Source: an uncultured Oscillospiraceae bacterium (lineage in GTDB: Bacteria; Bacillota; Clostridia; Oscillospirales; Oscillospiraceae). From it: a stretch of 32,244 bases of DNA. Every line of letters begins with the position of its first letter. Positions within the stretch are counted from its first letter, which is position 1. The position numbers and the translations under genes are program-made. The notes below the pieces were generated by a model, which saw nothing but the letters and a program-made list of their open reading frames with translations, searched no databases and had not been told where the DNA came from. The stretch spans positions 1 through 32,244 of the forward strand of contig CANQQU010000020.1 in the NCBI GenBank assembly GCA_947626085.1. Reading direction: 5' to 3'. Positions 22,010-28,717 of the stretch are shown here, one piece after another.

Positions 22010-23361
22010 GACCCAATATTTTACTTTACTTTACCGACCAGCAGCGGGCGGACACCTGCGGCTGCTTTGGCCAGAGCCTGCCGGTCACGCCGAATCTGGA
22101 CGCGCTGGCGGCGGAGGGCGTGGCCTTCGACCAGGCCTTCACGCCCCAGCCGGTGTGCGGGCCCTTCCGGGCCATGCTCCAGACTGGCCGGTGGGCCACG
22201 GAGATCGGATGCTTCCGCAACAACGTCATGCTTCCGCAAAACGTCAAGACCCTGGCAAATTACTTCACCGAGGCGGGCTATGAGACCGGCTATGTGGGGA
22301 AGTGGCACCTGGCCAGCGACGGGGACGAACAGTACCGCCAGCGGCTGGACTTTTTCCATGAGCCTGTCCCCCAGGAGCTGCGGGGCGGGTACAACGGCTT
22401 CTGGCGGGCGGCGGATGTGCTGGAGTTCACCTCCGACGGCTATGGCGGCTACGTCTTCGACGAGGAGGGCCACAGGCGGGACTTTGAGGGCTACCGGGTG
22501 GACTGCCTGACCGACATGGCCCTGGAATTTTTCGATACCCGGGACAAAAGTAGGCCCTTTTTCCTGACCGTGTCCCACATCGAGCCCCACCATCAAAACA
22601 ACCATCACCACTACGAAGGGCCCCCCGGCTCCAAGGAGCGGTTCCGGGACTTTCCCGTGCCCCCGGACCTGGCGGCCCTGGAGGGGGACTATCTAGCAGA
22701 ATACCCGGACTACTTGGGGGCCTGCGCCAGTCTGGACGCCAATTTGGGCCGGCTTCTCGTACGGCTAAAGGAGGAGGGGCTGTATGAAAATACGGTCGTC
22801 GTCTTCCTGTCCGACCACGGCTCCCATTTCAAGACCCGGAACCGGGACGCGCACTTGTGCGGCGCGGACGATTACAAGCGCACCTGCCATGATTCCGCCC
22901 TCCGGGTGCCCCTGGTGATTGCCGGCGGCCCCTTCCGGGGTGGATGCCATGTGCAAAGTCTGGTGAGTACCGCCAGCGTGCCCAAGACGTTACTTGCTCT
23001 GGCGGGGGTAGACGTGGGGGATGCCATGATCGGGGAGAACCTGCTGGACGTGGTCCACGGGAAGGACCCGAACCGACCAAACCGGGTGTTCGCCCAGATC
23101 TCCGAGAGCAGGGTGGGGCGGTGCGTCCGCACGGCGGACTGGCTCTACGCCATCCACGCGCCCAACGTGGACGGCAGCGCCGCGCCCGGGTCTCAGGTCT
23201 ACGCCGACGATTTTTTGTACAATCTCCGTGCAGACCCCTGGGAGCTTCGCAACCTGGCGGGGGACCCGGCCTATTTCCCCCAGCGGGACGCCCTGCGGGC
23301 GCCGCTTCTGGACTGGATCGAGGAGACGGAGGGCTTCCGCCCCCGGATGGTGGAGGACTGA
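22006..23361 (+). CDS. Type I (formylglycine) sulfatase, cytoplasmic
   Basis: A 451-residue sulfatase of the alkaline-phosphatase-like superfamily. It starts MRPNILLYFTDQQRADTCG with no signal peptide; DQ (11-12) are metal ligands. The maturation motif is C51-G-P-F-R55 with TGR at 60-62. Cys51 would be converted to formylglycine. The canonical Ser of CxPSR is Phe here, which still satisfies the broader C-x-[P/A]-x-R. VGKWHLA and FLSDHGSHF supply further metal and substrate residues. The ATG overlaps the GH112 stop as ATGA, so the two are translated together. Its cytoplasmic location and neighbours suggest it desulfates imported Gal-HexNAc disaccharides. The sulfate position and sugar are unknown. 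Confidence 0.92.
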   Translation: MRPNILLYFTDQQRADTCGCFGQSLPVTPNLDALAAEGVAFDQAFTPQPVCGPFRAMLQTGRWATEIGCFRNNVMLPQNVKTLANYFTEAGYETGYVGKWHLASDGDEQYRQRLDFFHEPVPQELRGGYNGFWRAADVLEFTSDGYGGYVFDEEGHRRDFEGYRVDCLTDMALEFFDTRDKSRPFFLTVSHIEPHHQNNHHHYEGPPGSKERFRDFPVPPDLAALEGDYLAEYPDYLGACASLDANLGRLLVRLKEEGLYENTVVVFLSDHGSHFKTRNRDAHLCGADDYKRTCHDSALRVPLVIAGGPFRGGCHVQSLVSTASVPKTLLALAGVDVGDAMIGENLLDVVHGKDPNRPNRVFAQISESRVGRCVRTADWLYAIHAPNVDGSAAPGSQVYADDFLYNLRADPWELRNLAGDPAYFPQRDALRAPLLDWIEETEGFRPRMVED

Positions 23362-23398
23362 GGGCTTTCCTCTAAAGTCTGGGGCGGAAAAACAGAAT

Positions 23399-23443
23399 AA
23401 AAAGGTCTCCTATGGGCGCAAGTCTTCGCGCTCATAGGAGACC
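23399..23443 (-). terminator. Terminator of the tatD operon, possibly bidirectional
   Basis: A long stem (11 pairs at 23404-23414 with 23433-23443, then a G-U and four more pairs) is followed on the minus strand by TTTTTATTCTG. It lies between convergent genes and probably also helps stop the sulfatase operon, although no T-tract follows on the plus strand. Confidence 0.8.
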
Positions 23444-23476
23444 GCCGCGTATATGGGAAAAACCGCTTGGGGCCGT

Positions 23477-24238
23477 CTAGATTCGGTACAATCGCTTTCC
23501 GTTTTCCAGGGTGGCAGCTTCCACGTCCTCCACCGGCAGACCCCGAATTTCCGCTAAGCGCTCCGCCATGCGGTACAGGTACCCCGGATCGTTCCGCCTT
23601 CCCCGGAAGGGGACGGGGGCCATGTAGGGGCAGTCGGTTTCCAGCACGATCCGCTCCAATGGCAGAGCCTGGGCGGTCTCCACCGCCCGGCGGGCGTTCT
23701 TGAAGGTCAAGACCCCCGTAAAGCCAATGTACCACCCCCGCTTTACCAGCTCCAGGGCCATCTCCGCCGAGCCGGAGTAGCAGTGAAAGACCCCCGTGAC
23801 CTTGGGAAATTCCCGAACCACCGCCATGCCGTCCCCATGGGCCTCCCGCTCGTGGACGATCACCGGCAGGTCCAGCTCCTCCGCCAGGGCCATCTGGGCC
23901 CGGAAGGCGGCAAGCTGAATGTCCCGAGGGATGTCCTCATAGTGATAGTCCAGGCCGATCTCCCCGATGGCCTTGATTTTGGGATTCTCCCGGCAGAGGC
24001 GGCGGTATTCCTCCAGTACCTCCTCGTTTACTTCCCCGGCGGCGTCGGGGTGGGAGCCGACGGCGGCATAGATCCAGGAATGCTCCCGGGAGAGCCGGTC
24101 GGCGGCCCGGGAGGAGGCAAGACTGCATCCCGGATTCATCAGCAGGGCGATGCCCTTTTCCGGCAGAGTTTTCAGAAGAACGGACCGGTCCTGATCGAAA
24201 GCCCGGTCGTCCAGGTGGGCGTGGGTGTCAAAGAGCAT
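23477..24238 (-). CDS. tatD: TatD-family metal-dependent deoxyribonuclease/hydrolase
   Basis: A 253-residue cytoplasmic TIM-barrel hydrolase of the TatD (YcfH) family, linked to 3'-5' DNA exonuclease activity and DNA repair. The metal ligands are visible: DTHAHLDD (4-11), GEIGLDYHYE (about 91-100), VIVHERE, FHCYSGS and LETDCPYMAP. The ATG at 24238 gives MLFDTHAHL with AGGAGG upstream; longer starts lie in the preceding gene. It overlaps the phosphopantetheinyl transferase by 11 bases, so the two form one operon. The C-terminus TLENGKRLYRI is typical. Confidence 0.93.
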   Translation of the reverse strand: MLFDTHAHLDDRAFDQDRSVLLKTLPEKGIALLMNPGCSLASSRAADRLSREHSWIYAAVGSHPDAAGEVNEEVLEEYRRLCRENPKIKAIGEIGLDYHYEDIPRDIQLAAFRAQMALAEELDLPVIVHEREAHGDGMAVVREFPKVTGVFHCYSGSAEMALELVKRGWYIGFTGVLTFKNARRAVETAQALPLERIVLETDCPYMAPVPFRGRRNDPGYLYRMAERLAEIRGLPVEDVEAATLENGKRLYRI

Positions 24239-24737
24239 GGCGTTCCTCCTGTATAATGGCGGCGACGCATCCGGCCAGGCGAAAGACCCGGGGATCGTCC
24301 AGACGGAAATCGGTTTGGCATAGTTCATGGGTCAGGCCCCGGCCGGAGCACTTGGCCTGGGCCTCTTTTAAGACCCAGAAGGTCAGCAGGGCCTGTCCGG
24401 GGTCCGGGGCCGCCCGGTACTGCACCCATTCCCCGGGAGAGAGGACCTTCCTGGCCAGACTTTCCGACACCTTGCGGCTCAGCTCCTCCGCGTCCAGGCC
24501 CACGGCCTGGGGACTGAGAACGCAGAAGGCGAAATGGGGGGTGTGGCTGATGGAAAAGTGCCAGCTTCCCGTGAGAAAGTCCGGCTTTCCCCAGGCCCCT
24601 GTCCCGATCTTGGGCAGAGGACCGCCCTGGACGGAGGTATAGAGCCGTTCCAGCAGCTCCCGGCCCGCTCGGTGTCCCCCGCCGGGGGGGATCGGTGACC
24701 ACGCCAGAGGAAGACCGAAGACCGTTTCCATTTCCAT
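24228..24737 (-). CDS. 4'-phosphopantetheinyl transferase superfamily protein (Sfp-like)
   Basis: A 169-residue cytoplasmic transferase that would attach the 4'-phosphopantetheine arm of CoA to carrier-protein serines. WHFSISHTPHFAFCVLS (about 59-75) and VGLDAEELSRK (about 79-89) carry the conserved His and the Mg-binding Asp-x-Glu. WVLKEAQAKCSGRGL (about 120-134) is the WxxKEA motif. It is shorter than Sfp (224), lacking much of the N-terminal half, which is common in clostridial members. AAGGGGG 9 bases before the ATG at 24737 fixes the start. It has a good sigma-A promoter and is followed by tatD. Its carrier protein is not in the window; fatty-acid ACP is one possibility, and a secondary-metabolite carrier another. 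Confidence 0.88.
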   Translation of the reverse strand: MEMETVFGLPLAWSPIPPGGGHRAGRELLERLYTSVQGGPLPKIGTGAWGKPDFLTGSWHFSISHTPHFAFCVLSPQAVGLDAEELSRKVSESLARKVLSPGEWVQYRAAPDPGQALLTFWVLKEAQAKCSGRGLTHELCQTDFRLDDPRVFRLAGCVAAIIQEERHAL

Positions 24738-24774
24738 ATCTCGATTCCCCCTTTTCAGCTGGGCCTTTGACGGT

Positions 24775-24804
24775 ATGATACCACGCCTTCCCCGGCGGTG
24801 TCAA
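24775..24804 (-). promoter_or_regulatory. Sigma-A promoter of the phosphopantetheinyl transferase-tatD operon
   Basis: On the minus strand a perfect TTGACA (24804-24799), an 18-base spacer and TATCAT (24780-24775) preceded by TGG. The predicted leader is about 30 bases. Confidence 0.8.
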
Positions 24805-24809
24805 CCCCG

Positions 24810-24838
24810 GCATATTCCCCCTCTCGGGCGCATACCTT
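24810..24838 (+). promoter_or_regulatory. Sigma-E-type sporulation promoter of yabP-yabQ
   Basis: GCATATT (24810-24816), a 14-base spacer and CATACCTT (24831-24838) fit the mother-cell sigma-E consensus (kmATATT, 13-15 bases, CATACAnT) with one mismatch. yabP is known to belong to the sigma-E regulon in Bacillus subtilis. It is back to back with the sigma-A promoter of the opposite operon. Confidence 0.7.
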
Positions 24839-24867
24839 CTAGCAGTTACGCAAAGGAGGGATGTACC

Positions 24868-25131
24868 ATGGGCGAGGATCGGCTTCCCCATCGGCTGACG
24901 CTGGATGAGCGCAGCGCGCTGACCATGACCGGGGTGCAGGAGGTGGTGAGCTTTGACGACACGACGGTGGTGCTCCATACGGAGCTGGGGACTCTGGTGA
25001 TCCAGGGCCGGGAGCTGCAGCTCAAGCAGCTTTCCCTCAATGGGGGACAGGTTGCCGTGGAGGGCAACATCTCCTCCCTGGTCTACGAGGAGCCGCGGCA
25101 GGGCGGGTGGATGCGCCGCCTGTTCGGATGA
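24868..25131 (+). CDS. yabP: YabP-family spore cortex/sporulation protein
   Basis: An 87-residue protein of the YabP family, needed in Bacillus for spore formation and made in the mother cell. The family core is LTLDERSALTMTGVQEVVSFDDTTVVLHTELGTLVIQGRELQLKQLSLNGGQVAVEGNISSLVYEE. It ends in a short WMRRLFG tail. AGGAGGG before the ATG at 24868 sets the start. It overlaps yabQ as ATGA and stands at the head of yabP-yabQ-divIC-yabR, the order conserved in Bacillus and Clostridia. A sigma-E-type promoter lies upstream. It indicates a spore-forming lineage. Confidence 0.92.
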   Translation: MGEDRLPHRLTLDERSALTMTGVQEVVSFDDTTVVLHTELGTLVIQGRELQLKQLSLNGGQVAVEGNISSLVYEEPRQGGWMRRLFG

Positions 25132-25865
25132 CGTCCCCGGCGGTGGCGGCGGGGCAGTTCGGATGGAGCTGCCTGCTGGGCCTGCTGCTGGGGGTGTGGT
25201 ACGGCCTGCTCCGGCCCCTGCGGCCCCGGCACACCGCCTGGGCCGACGGGGCTTTTGTGCTGGGGGCGGCTTGGGCGTGGCTGTATCTGGGCTTCGGGAT
25301 CTGCGGGGGCGATCTCCGGCTGGGAAACTGCGCCGGGCTGGCTCTGGGGGCCATGGCCTGGGAGGCCACCCTGGGGAAAAGCCTGCGGCCCCTGTTTTTC
25401 GCTTTTTGGGGGGCTGTGGGGCGGTTTTTCCGGGCGCTGACGGCGCCACTGAAAAAATTTTTCAAAAAAATCGAGAAATTTTTAAAAAATCTCTTTGCAA
25501 TCTGGAAAAAATGGGTTACAATAAAGAAAAATACCCGCCGTACCCAGCGGCGGGGGACCGGAGGCAGCGCCCATGGCACGAAAACCCAAGATCCGCTATC
25601 GGATCGTATTTCAGCAGGGAAAGTCCCTGACCAAGACCGTGGTTCTGGCGGCCGTCGTATTGTCTATGGCGGCGCTGTTGGCCCTGCGGGGGGCGGTGAT
25701 GAGTACCCAGTCCCAGGTGGAGGCGCTGCGGACCCAGGCGGCCGCTCTGGAGCAGCAGAAGGCCCATCTGGAGGAAAAGGTGTCCATGCTGGGCACCGTG
25801 GACGGGGTCATGCTCATCGCCCAGGAGGAGCTGGGCCTGGCCGATCCCAACACCGTCATCATTGA
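25128..25865 (+). CDS. yabQ: YabQ-family sporulation membrane protein with an open 3' end
   Basis: Residues 1-~135 are a recognisable YabQ: an N-terminal hydrophobic stretch (GWSCLLGLLLGVWYGLLRPL), further membrane segments to about residue 95, then a Lys/Phe-rich amphipathic tail (PLKKFFKKIEKFLKNLFAIWKKWVTIKKN). YabQ helps build the spore cortex and is made in the mother cell. It starts by ATGA overlap with yabP. The frame then has no stop and runs on for about 100 low-complexity Gly/Arg-rich residues through divIC in another frame to 25865. That part is probably not functional. The real end is uncertain: read-through into divIC, or a lost base or frameshift in the A/T-run region 25449-25511, where a +1 shift would stop at once. 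Confidence 0.75.
   Translation: MTSPAVAAGQFGWSCLLGLLLGVWYGLLRPLRPRHTAWADGAFVLGAAWAWLYLGFGICGGDLRLGNCAGLALGAMAWEATLGKSLRPLFFAFWGAVGRFFRALTAPLKKFFKKIEKFLKNLFAIWKKWVTIKKNTRRTQRRGTGGSAHGTKTQDPLSDRISAGKVPDQDRGSGGRRIVYGGAVGPAGGGDEYPVPGGGAADPGGRSGAAEGPSGGKGVHAGHRGRGHAHRPGGAGPGRSQHRHH
25495..25522 (+). promoter_or_regulatory. Sigma-A promoter embedded in yabQ, for divIC-yabR
   Basis: TTGCAA (25495-25500), a 16-base spacer and TACAAT (25517-25522) lie in an AT-rich island inside the yabQ tail. It would give growing cells divIC and yabR without the sporulation promoter. The start would be near 25529. Confidence 0.6.
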
Positions 25866-25878
25866 ACCCGAGGAGTAG
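25573..25878 (+). CDS. divIC: DivIC/FtsB-like septum formation initiator
   Basis: A 101-residue bitopic membrane protein of the divisome, a partner of FtsL and DivIB/FtsQ in activating septal wall synthesis. The order is: short basic cytoplasmic tail (MARKPKIRYRIVFQQGKSLTK), one membrane helix (about 22-40, TVVLAAVVLSMAALLALRG), an extracytoplasmic coiled coil (STQSQVEALRTQAAALEQQKAHLEEKVSML) and a short C-terminal tail with the family-typical AQEELGLADPNTVII. GGAGG before the ATG fixes the start. It lies inside the long yabQ frame but in another reading frame, and its composition and order leave no doubt that it is the real gene. Confidence 0.92.
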   Translation: MARKPKIRYRIVFQQGKSLTKTVVLAAVVLSMAALLALRGAVMSTQSQVEALRTQAAALEQQKAHLEEKVSMLGTVDGVMLIAQEELGLADPNTVIIEPEE

Positions 25879-25902
25879 CACTAGGAGGATTCGCGAAAGA
25901 TT

Positions 25903-26352
25903 ATGGAGTTAACCGTAGGCGCCGTTTTGGAGGGCAAAGTCAAATCCATCGCCAGCTTTGGCGCGTTCATTTCCCTGCCGGAGAATAAGACCGGCATGGT
26001 ACATATCTCGGAGGTGTCCAACACCTACGTCAGCGACATCCATCAGTATCTGACGGAGGGCCAGGACGTAAAGGTGATGGTCATCGGATGCGAGAACGGG
26101 AAGATCAATCTGTCCATCAAGCGGCTGGAGCCCAAGCCCCAGCGGGACAGCCGGAGCTTCCGTTCCTCCGCCCCCCGGAAGGAGAGCCAATCGGAGAAAG
26201 CGCCCAGGCCCGCCATGATGGTGCCCGCCGCGCCCAAATCGGCGGATCAGGTGTTCGAGGAAAAGCTGAAGCAGTTCATGTCCGAGTCGGACAGCAAGAT
26301 CTCCTCGATCCGTCAGTATTCGGAACACCGTACCCGCAGCCGGAGAAGATAG
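25903..26352 (+). CDS. yabR: S1 RNA-binding domain protein, YabR type
   Basis: A 149-residue cytoplasmic RNA-binding protein. Residues 1-72 are an S1 OB-fold domain: VGAVLEGKVKSIASFGAFISLPENKTGMVHISEVSNTYVSDIHQYLTEGQDVKVMVIG, with the usual GxV...FGAF...GMVHISE pattern. The rest is basic, low-complexity and probably disordered (SFRSSAPRKESQSEK...EHRTRSRRR). Its Bacillus homologue YabR follows divIC in the same way. An AGGAGG lies at 25883-25888, 14 bases upstream, which is a long gap, so translation could be modest. It is followed by a hairpin and the SDR gene. Confidence 0.9.
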   Translation: MELTVGAVLEGKVKSIASFGAFISLPENKTGMVHISEVSNTYVSDIHQYLTEGQDVKVMVIGCENGKINLSIKRLEPKPQRDSRSFRSSAPRKESQSEKAPRPAMMVPAAPKSADQVFEEKLKQFMSESDSKISSIRQYSEHRTRSRRR

Positions 26353-26359
26353 GGTTTGG

Positions 26360-26390
26360 TTTTGACCGCTTTCTGAGCGGTCAAAACTTT
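26360..26390 (+). terminator. Hairpin between yabR and the SDR gene
   Basis: A perfect 11-bp stem (26360-26370 with 26376-26386) with a TTCTG loop, followed by CTTTG. It is a possible weak terminator. It ends 15 bases before the SDR start, so it could also act as an attenuator. Confidence 0.55.
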
Positions 26391-26405
26391 GTCAGGAGGG
26401 GTATC

Positions 26406-27104
26406 ATGGCAACCGTGGTGATCACCGGCGGCTCCCGGGGCATCGGGGCCGCTACGGTGGCGCGTTTCCGGGCCCGGGGGGACCGGGTCTTCTTCCTCTA
26501 TGAAAAGAACCACCCCGCCGCGAAAAGCGTGGCGGAAAAAACCGGGGCCGTTCCCATCTGTCAGGACGTGGCGGACGGGCCCGGTGTGGCGGCGGCCTTT
26601 GACCGGATCGGGCCGGTGGACCATCTCATCTGCTGCGCCGGTATCAGCGCCTACGGCCTGGTGCAGGACGTGACGGAGGAAAGTTGGGACCGGCTGTTTG
26701 ATGTGAACGTCAAGGGCGTGTTTCACTGCGTCAAGGCGGCGCTGCCCGGGATGCTGGCCAGGGGCCGGGGGAGCATCGTCACCGTGTCCTCCATGTGGGG
26801 GCAGACCGGGGCCTCCTGCGAGGCGGCCTACTCCGCCACCAAGGGGGCGGTGATCGCCCTGACCAAGGCCCTGGCCAAGGAGCTGGGACCCAGCGGCATC
26901 CGGGTCAACTGCGTTAGCCCGGGGGTGATCCTGACGGATATGTGCGCTGGGCTGTCGAAGGACACCTTATCCACCCTGGCGGAGGACGCCCCCCTGGGCC
27001 GGAACGGCCGGGCCGGGGAGGTGGCGGAGGCCATCGAATATCTGGCGGCGGCGGAATTTGTCACCGGCCAGGTGCTACCGGTGAACGGCGGCTATGTGAT
27101 TTAG
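26406..27104 (+). CDS. Short-chain dehydrogenase/reductase, FabG-like
   Basis: A 232-residue NAD(P)-dependent oxidoreductase with the classical SDR fold. TGGSRGIG (about 7-14) is the TGxxxGxG cofactor loop, CAGIS the NAG-like motif, and the catalytic residues are Ser in VTVSSMWG and Tyr/Lys in YSATKGA. VNCVSPGVILTDM and GQVLPVNGGYVI are typical of 3-oxoacyl-ACP reductases. A second FabG-like role is possible but other alcohols or ketones could be substrates, and no fatty-acid genes surround it. AGGAGG before the ATG at 26406 sets the start; longer frames only overlap yabR. It is followed after 12 bases by rpiB and is probably co-transcribed with it. Confidence 0.9.
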   Translation: MATVVITGGSRGIGAATVARFRARGDRVFFLYEKNHPAAKSVAEKTGAVPICQDVADGPGVAAAFDRIGPVDHLICCAGISAYGLVQDVTEESWDRLFDVNVKGVFHCVKAALPGMLARGRGSIVTVSSMWGQTGASCEAAYSATKGAVIALTKALAKELGPSGIRVNCVSPGVILTDMCAGLSKDTLSTLAEDAPLGRNGRAGEVAEAIEYLAAAEFVTGQVLPVNGGYVI

Positions 27105-27116
27105 GAGGAAAGAGAA

Positions 27117-27560
27117 ATGAAAATTGCCATTGGCTGCGACCATGGGGCCCTGGAGCTGAAAAACGTCCTGCTTAACCATCTTCTTCAGGCGGGCCATGAG
27201 GTGGAGGACTTCGGGACCTATACCAAGGATAGCTGCGACTATCCCGACTACTGCGCCCAGGCGGCCCGGGCGGTGGCGGCGGGGGAGTGCGACCGGGGGA
27301 TCGTCCTTTGTACCACCGGCATCGGCGCCTCCATCACCGCCAACAAGATCAAGGGCATCCGCTGCGCCCTGCTGGGGGACCTGCTCAGCGCCCGGCTGAC
27401 CCGGGAGCATAACGACACCAATATGATGGCCCTGGGGGCCGGCATCACCGGGGAAAACCTGGCCCTGGCCATTGTGGACACCTGGCTGGAAACGCCATTT
27501 TCCGAGGCGCCCCGCCACCAGCGCCGCATCGACAAGGTCATGGCTCTGGAAAAGGAATAA
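27117..27560 (+). CDS. rpiB: Ribose-5-phosphate isomerase B
   Basis: A 147-residue cytoplasmic isomerase of the RpiB/LacAB family that interconverts ribose 5-phosphate and ribulose 5-phosphate in the pentose phosphate pathway. The first motif is IGCDHGALELK (5-15). CTTGIGASITANKIKGIRCAL (about 65-85) carries the catalytic Cys, and REHNDTNMMALGA binds the phosphate end. Length matches RpiB (about 150). The strong AGGAGGAAAG site lies at the end of the SDR gene. A near-perfect terminator follows at once, so it ends the operon. LacA/LacB are related galactose 6-phosphate isomerases, but only a single polypeptide is encoded here, which favours RpiB. Confidence 0.93.
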   Translation: MKIAIGCDHGALELKNVLLNHLLQAGHEVEDFGTYTKDSCDYPDYCAQAARAVAAGECDRGIVLCTTGIGASITANKIKGIRCALLGDLLSARLTREHNDTNMMALGAGITGENLALAIVDTWLETPFSEAPRHQRRIDKVMALEKE

Positions 27561-27565
27561 ATCAT

Positions 27566-27594
27566 GGGCCCCGGCTTTTACCGGGGCCCGTTTT
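27566..27594. terminator. Terminator between rpiB and the nucleoside phosphorylase
   Basis: A perfect 9-bp GC stem (27566-27574 with 27581-27589), a 6-base loop and GTTTT on the plus strand. It sits between convergent genes and may serve both. Confidence 0.8.
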
Positions 27595-27597
27595 CGC

Positions 27598-28380
27598 TCA
27601 AGACGCCGCGCCTTTGCCGCACCTTCCGATGATCTCCACGCACAGCGCCAGGGCCGGCGCCTGGGCGGCATTCCCCCAGTCCCGGGGGTCGTGGGCCTCC
27701 AGGCGGGCCAGGCTGTCGGCGGTGAAGAGGACCTGGGCAAAGGCGGCGCCTCGGAATTTGGCGCAGGCGGCCAGAGCGGCGCACTCCATCTCCACGCAGG
27801 CGCAGCCCTCTTTTCGCCGGGCCGCCGCCTTTTGCCGGGTCTCCCGGAAAAAGCCGTCGGTGGTCCAGGTGTCGCATTCCACATAGGGAAGCCCCCTTTC
27901 CTGAAAGACCTGTTTCATGACCTGCCGCAGCGCCGGGTCCGTTTCCACAAACCGGGCGGCGGGCAGATAGTGGAAGGAAGTCCCCTCGTCCCGCAGCGCC
28001 CGGACGGGGATCAAAAAGACATTCTCCGGCAGCTCCGTCAGCACCCCGCAGGAGCCGGTCGCGATGATGGTTCCCACGCCGTGGGCAAGAAGCCAGTCCA
28101 GGATCTGTACCGCCGCCGGCGCGCCCAGGGGCGCCGGGCACAGGACGAAGGACTTTCCCTGCTCCTGCCCCGTGTAAAGGGGGAAGCGCTTGGTGACGGT
28201 CAAAAATTCCGCCGCCTTTTCCATACCCCGACTGGCGGCAAAGGCGTCCACCAGCTCCCCGGCCACAAAGGCAAACACCGCCCGGGACGGCAGGCGCAGC
28301 TCTTCCTGCTCCCTGCCGGGGTCGATGACGGCCTCCTGGGCGCCGTCGTATTCCAGAAGCGGGCACTGAGAAGTTAACAT
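27598..28380 (-). CDS. Nucleoside phosphorylase (uridine/purine phosphorylase family)
   Basis: A 260-residue cytoplasmic enzyme of the PNP/UDP family that splits nucleosides with phosphate into base and ribose 1-phosphate. GVGTIIATGSCGVL (about 105-118) holds the phosphate/ribose-side GxxG segment. ALRDEGTSFHY (about 130-140), TTDGFFRETRQK and VEMECAALAACA (ribose-binding Met-Glu) are intact. The start ATG is at 28380, with a modest GAGGGAT site. It lies 55 bases after the small hisS-coupled gene in the same direction with only a weak hairpin between, so read-through from hisS is likely. Uridine phosphorylase is the best guess by motif, but purine or adenosylhomocysteine specificity cannot be excluded. 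Confidence 0.88.
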   Translation of the reverse strand: MLTSQCPLLEYDGAQEAVIDPGREQEELRLPSRAVFAFVAGELVDAFAASRGMEKAAEFLTVTKRFPLYTGQEQGKSFVLCPAPLGAPAAVQILDWLLAHGVGTIIATGSCGVLTELPENVFLIPVRALRDEGTSFHYLPAARFVETDPALRQVMKQVFQERGLPYVECDTWTTDGFFRETRQKAAARRKEGCACVEMECAALAACAKFRGAAFAQVLFTADSLARLEAHDPRDWGNAAQAPALALCVEIIGRCGKGAAS

Positions 28381-28407
28381 AACTTTTATCCCTCTCTAAA
28401 TGGACAA

Positions 28408-28431
28408 GCGGCCCTGCGTTCTCGGGGCCGC
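28408..28431 (-). terminator. Weak hairpin between the small ORF and the nucleoside phosphorylase
   Basis: A 7-bp GC stem (28408-28414 with 28425-28431) and a 10-base loop. No T-tract follows on the minus strand (TTGTCCATTTAG), so it is at best a partial stop. Confidence 0.35.
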
Positions 28432-28435
28432 GCTG

Positions 28436-28717
28436 TTAAAATCGGTATCCGGCCTCCAGCAGCCGGGTGAGGGCCTCGTTGGCCTCCGGGTCTGTAAACA
28501 GGGAGGTGAAGCGCCGGTCCACCGCCAGAGCTTCCAGGGTCAGGTCCAGCCGCCCCGCATTTTGCAGGGCGGTAAAGCCGTCGCTGAGTCGGCGGGTGGA
28601 CAGGGTCCTTTTCGCGGCGGCGAGGGTCAGCTCCTGGGGCCGGAGGCGAATGCCCAGGGCCTGGGCGGCCTGCCGGGCCTTCTCCCAGGCGGTCAAAAAC
28701 GCCCGCTCCACGGTCAT
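28436..28717 (-). CDS. Small protein of unknown function, coupled to hisS
   Basis: A 93-residue protein I do not recognise. It is predicted to be all-helical: MTVERAFLTAWEKARQAAQALGIRLRPQEL, a basic middle (AAAKRTLSTRRLSDGFTAL) and an acidic-to-aromatic end (DPEANEALTRLLEAGYRF). No signal peptide, membrane segment or metal motif is visible. Its ATG overlaps the hisS stop as ATGA and is preceded by a GGAG, so it is translated with hisS. The intact frame and ribosome site favour a real gene. A role in histidyl-tRNA metabolism is a guess from position only. Confidence 0.75.
   Translation of the reverse strand: MTVERAFLTAWEKARQAAQALGIRLRPQELTLAAAKRTLSTRRLSDGFTALQNAGRLDLTLEALAVDRRFTSLFTDPEANEALTRLLEAGYRF

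Noticed and set aside
25040-25630. Alternative frame through yabQ reading MGYNKEKYPPYPAAGD
   Set aside because: The YabQ membrane segments and the conserved tail are in the other frame. This one has no suitable start and ends within divIC.
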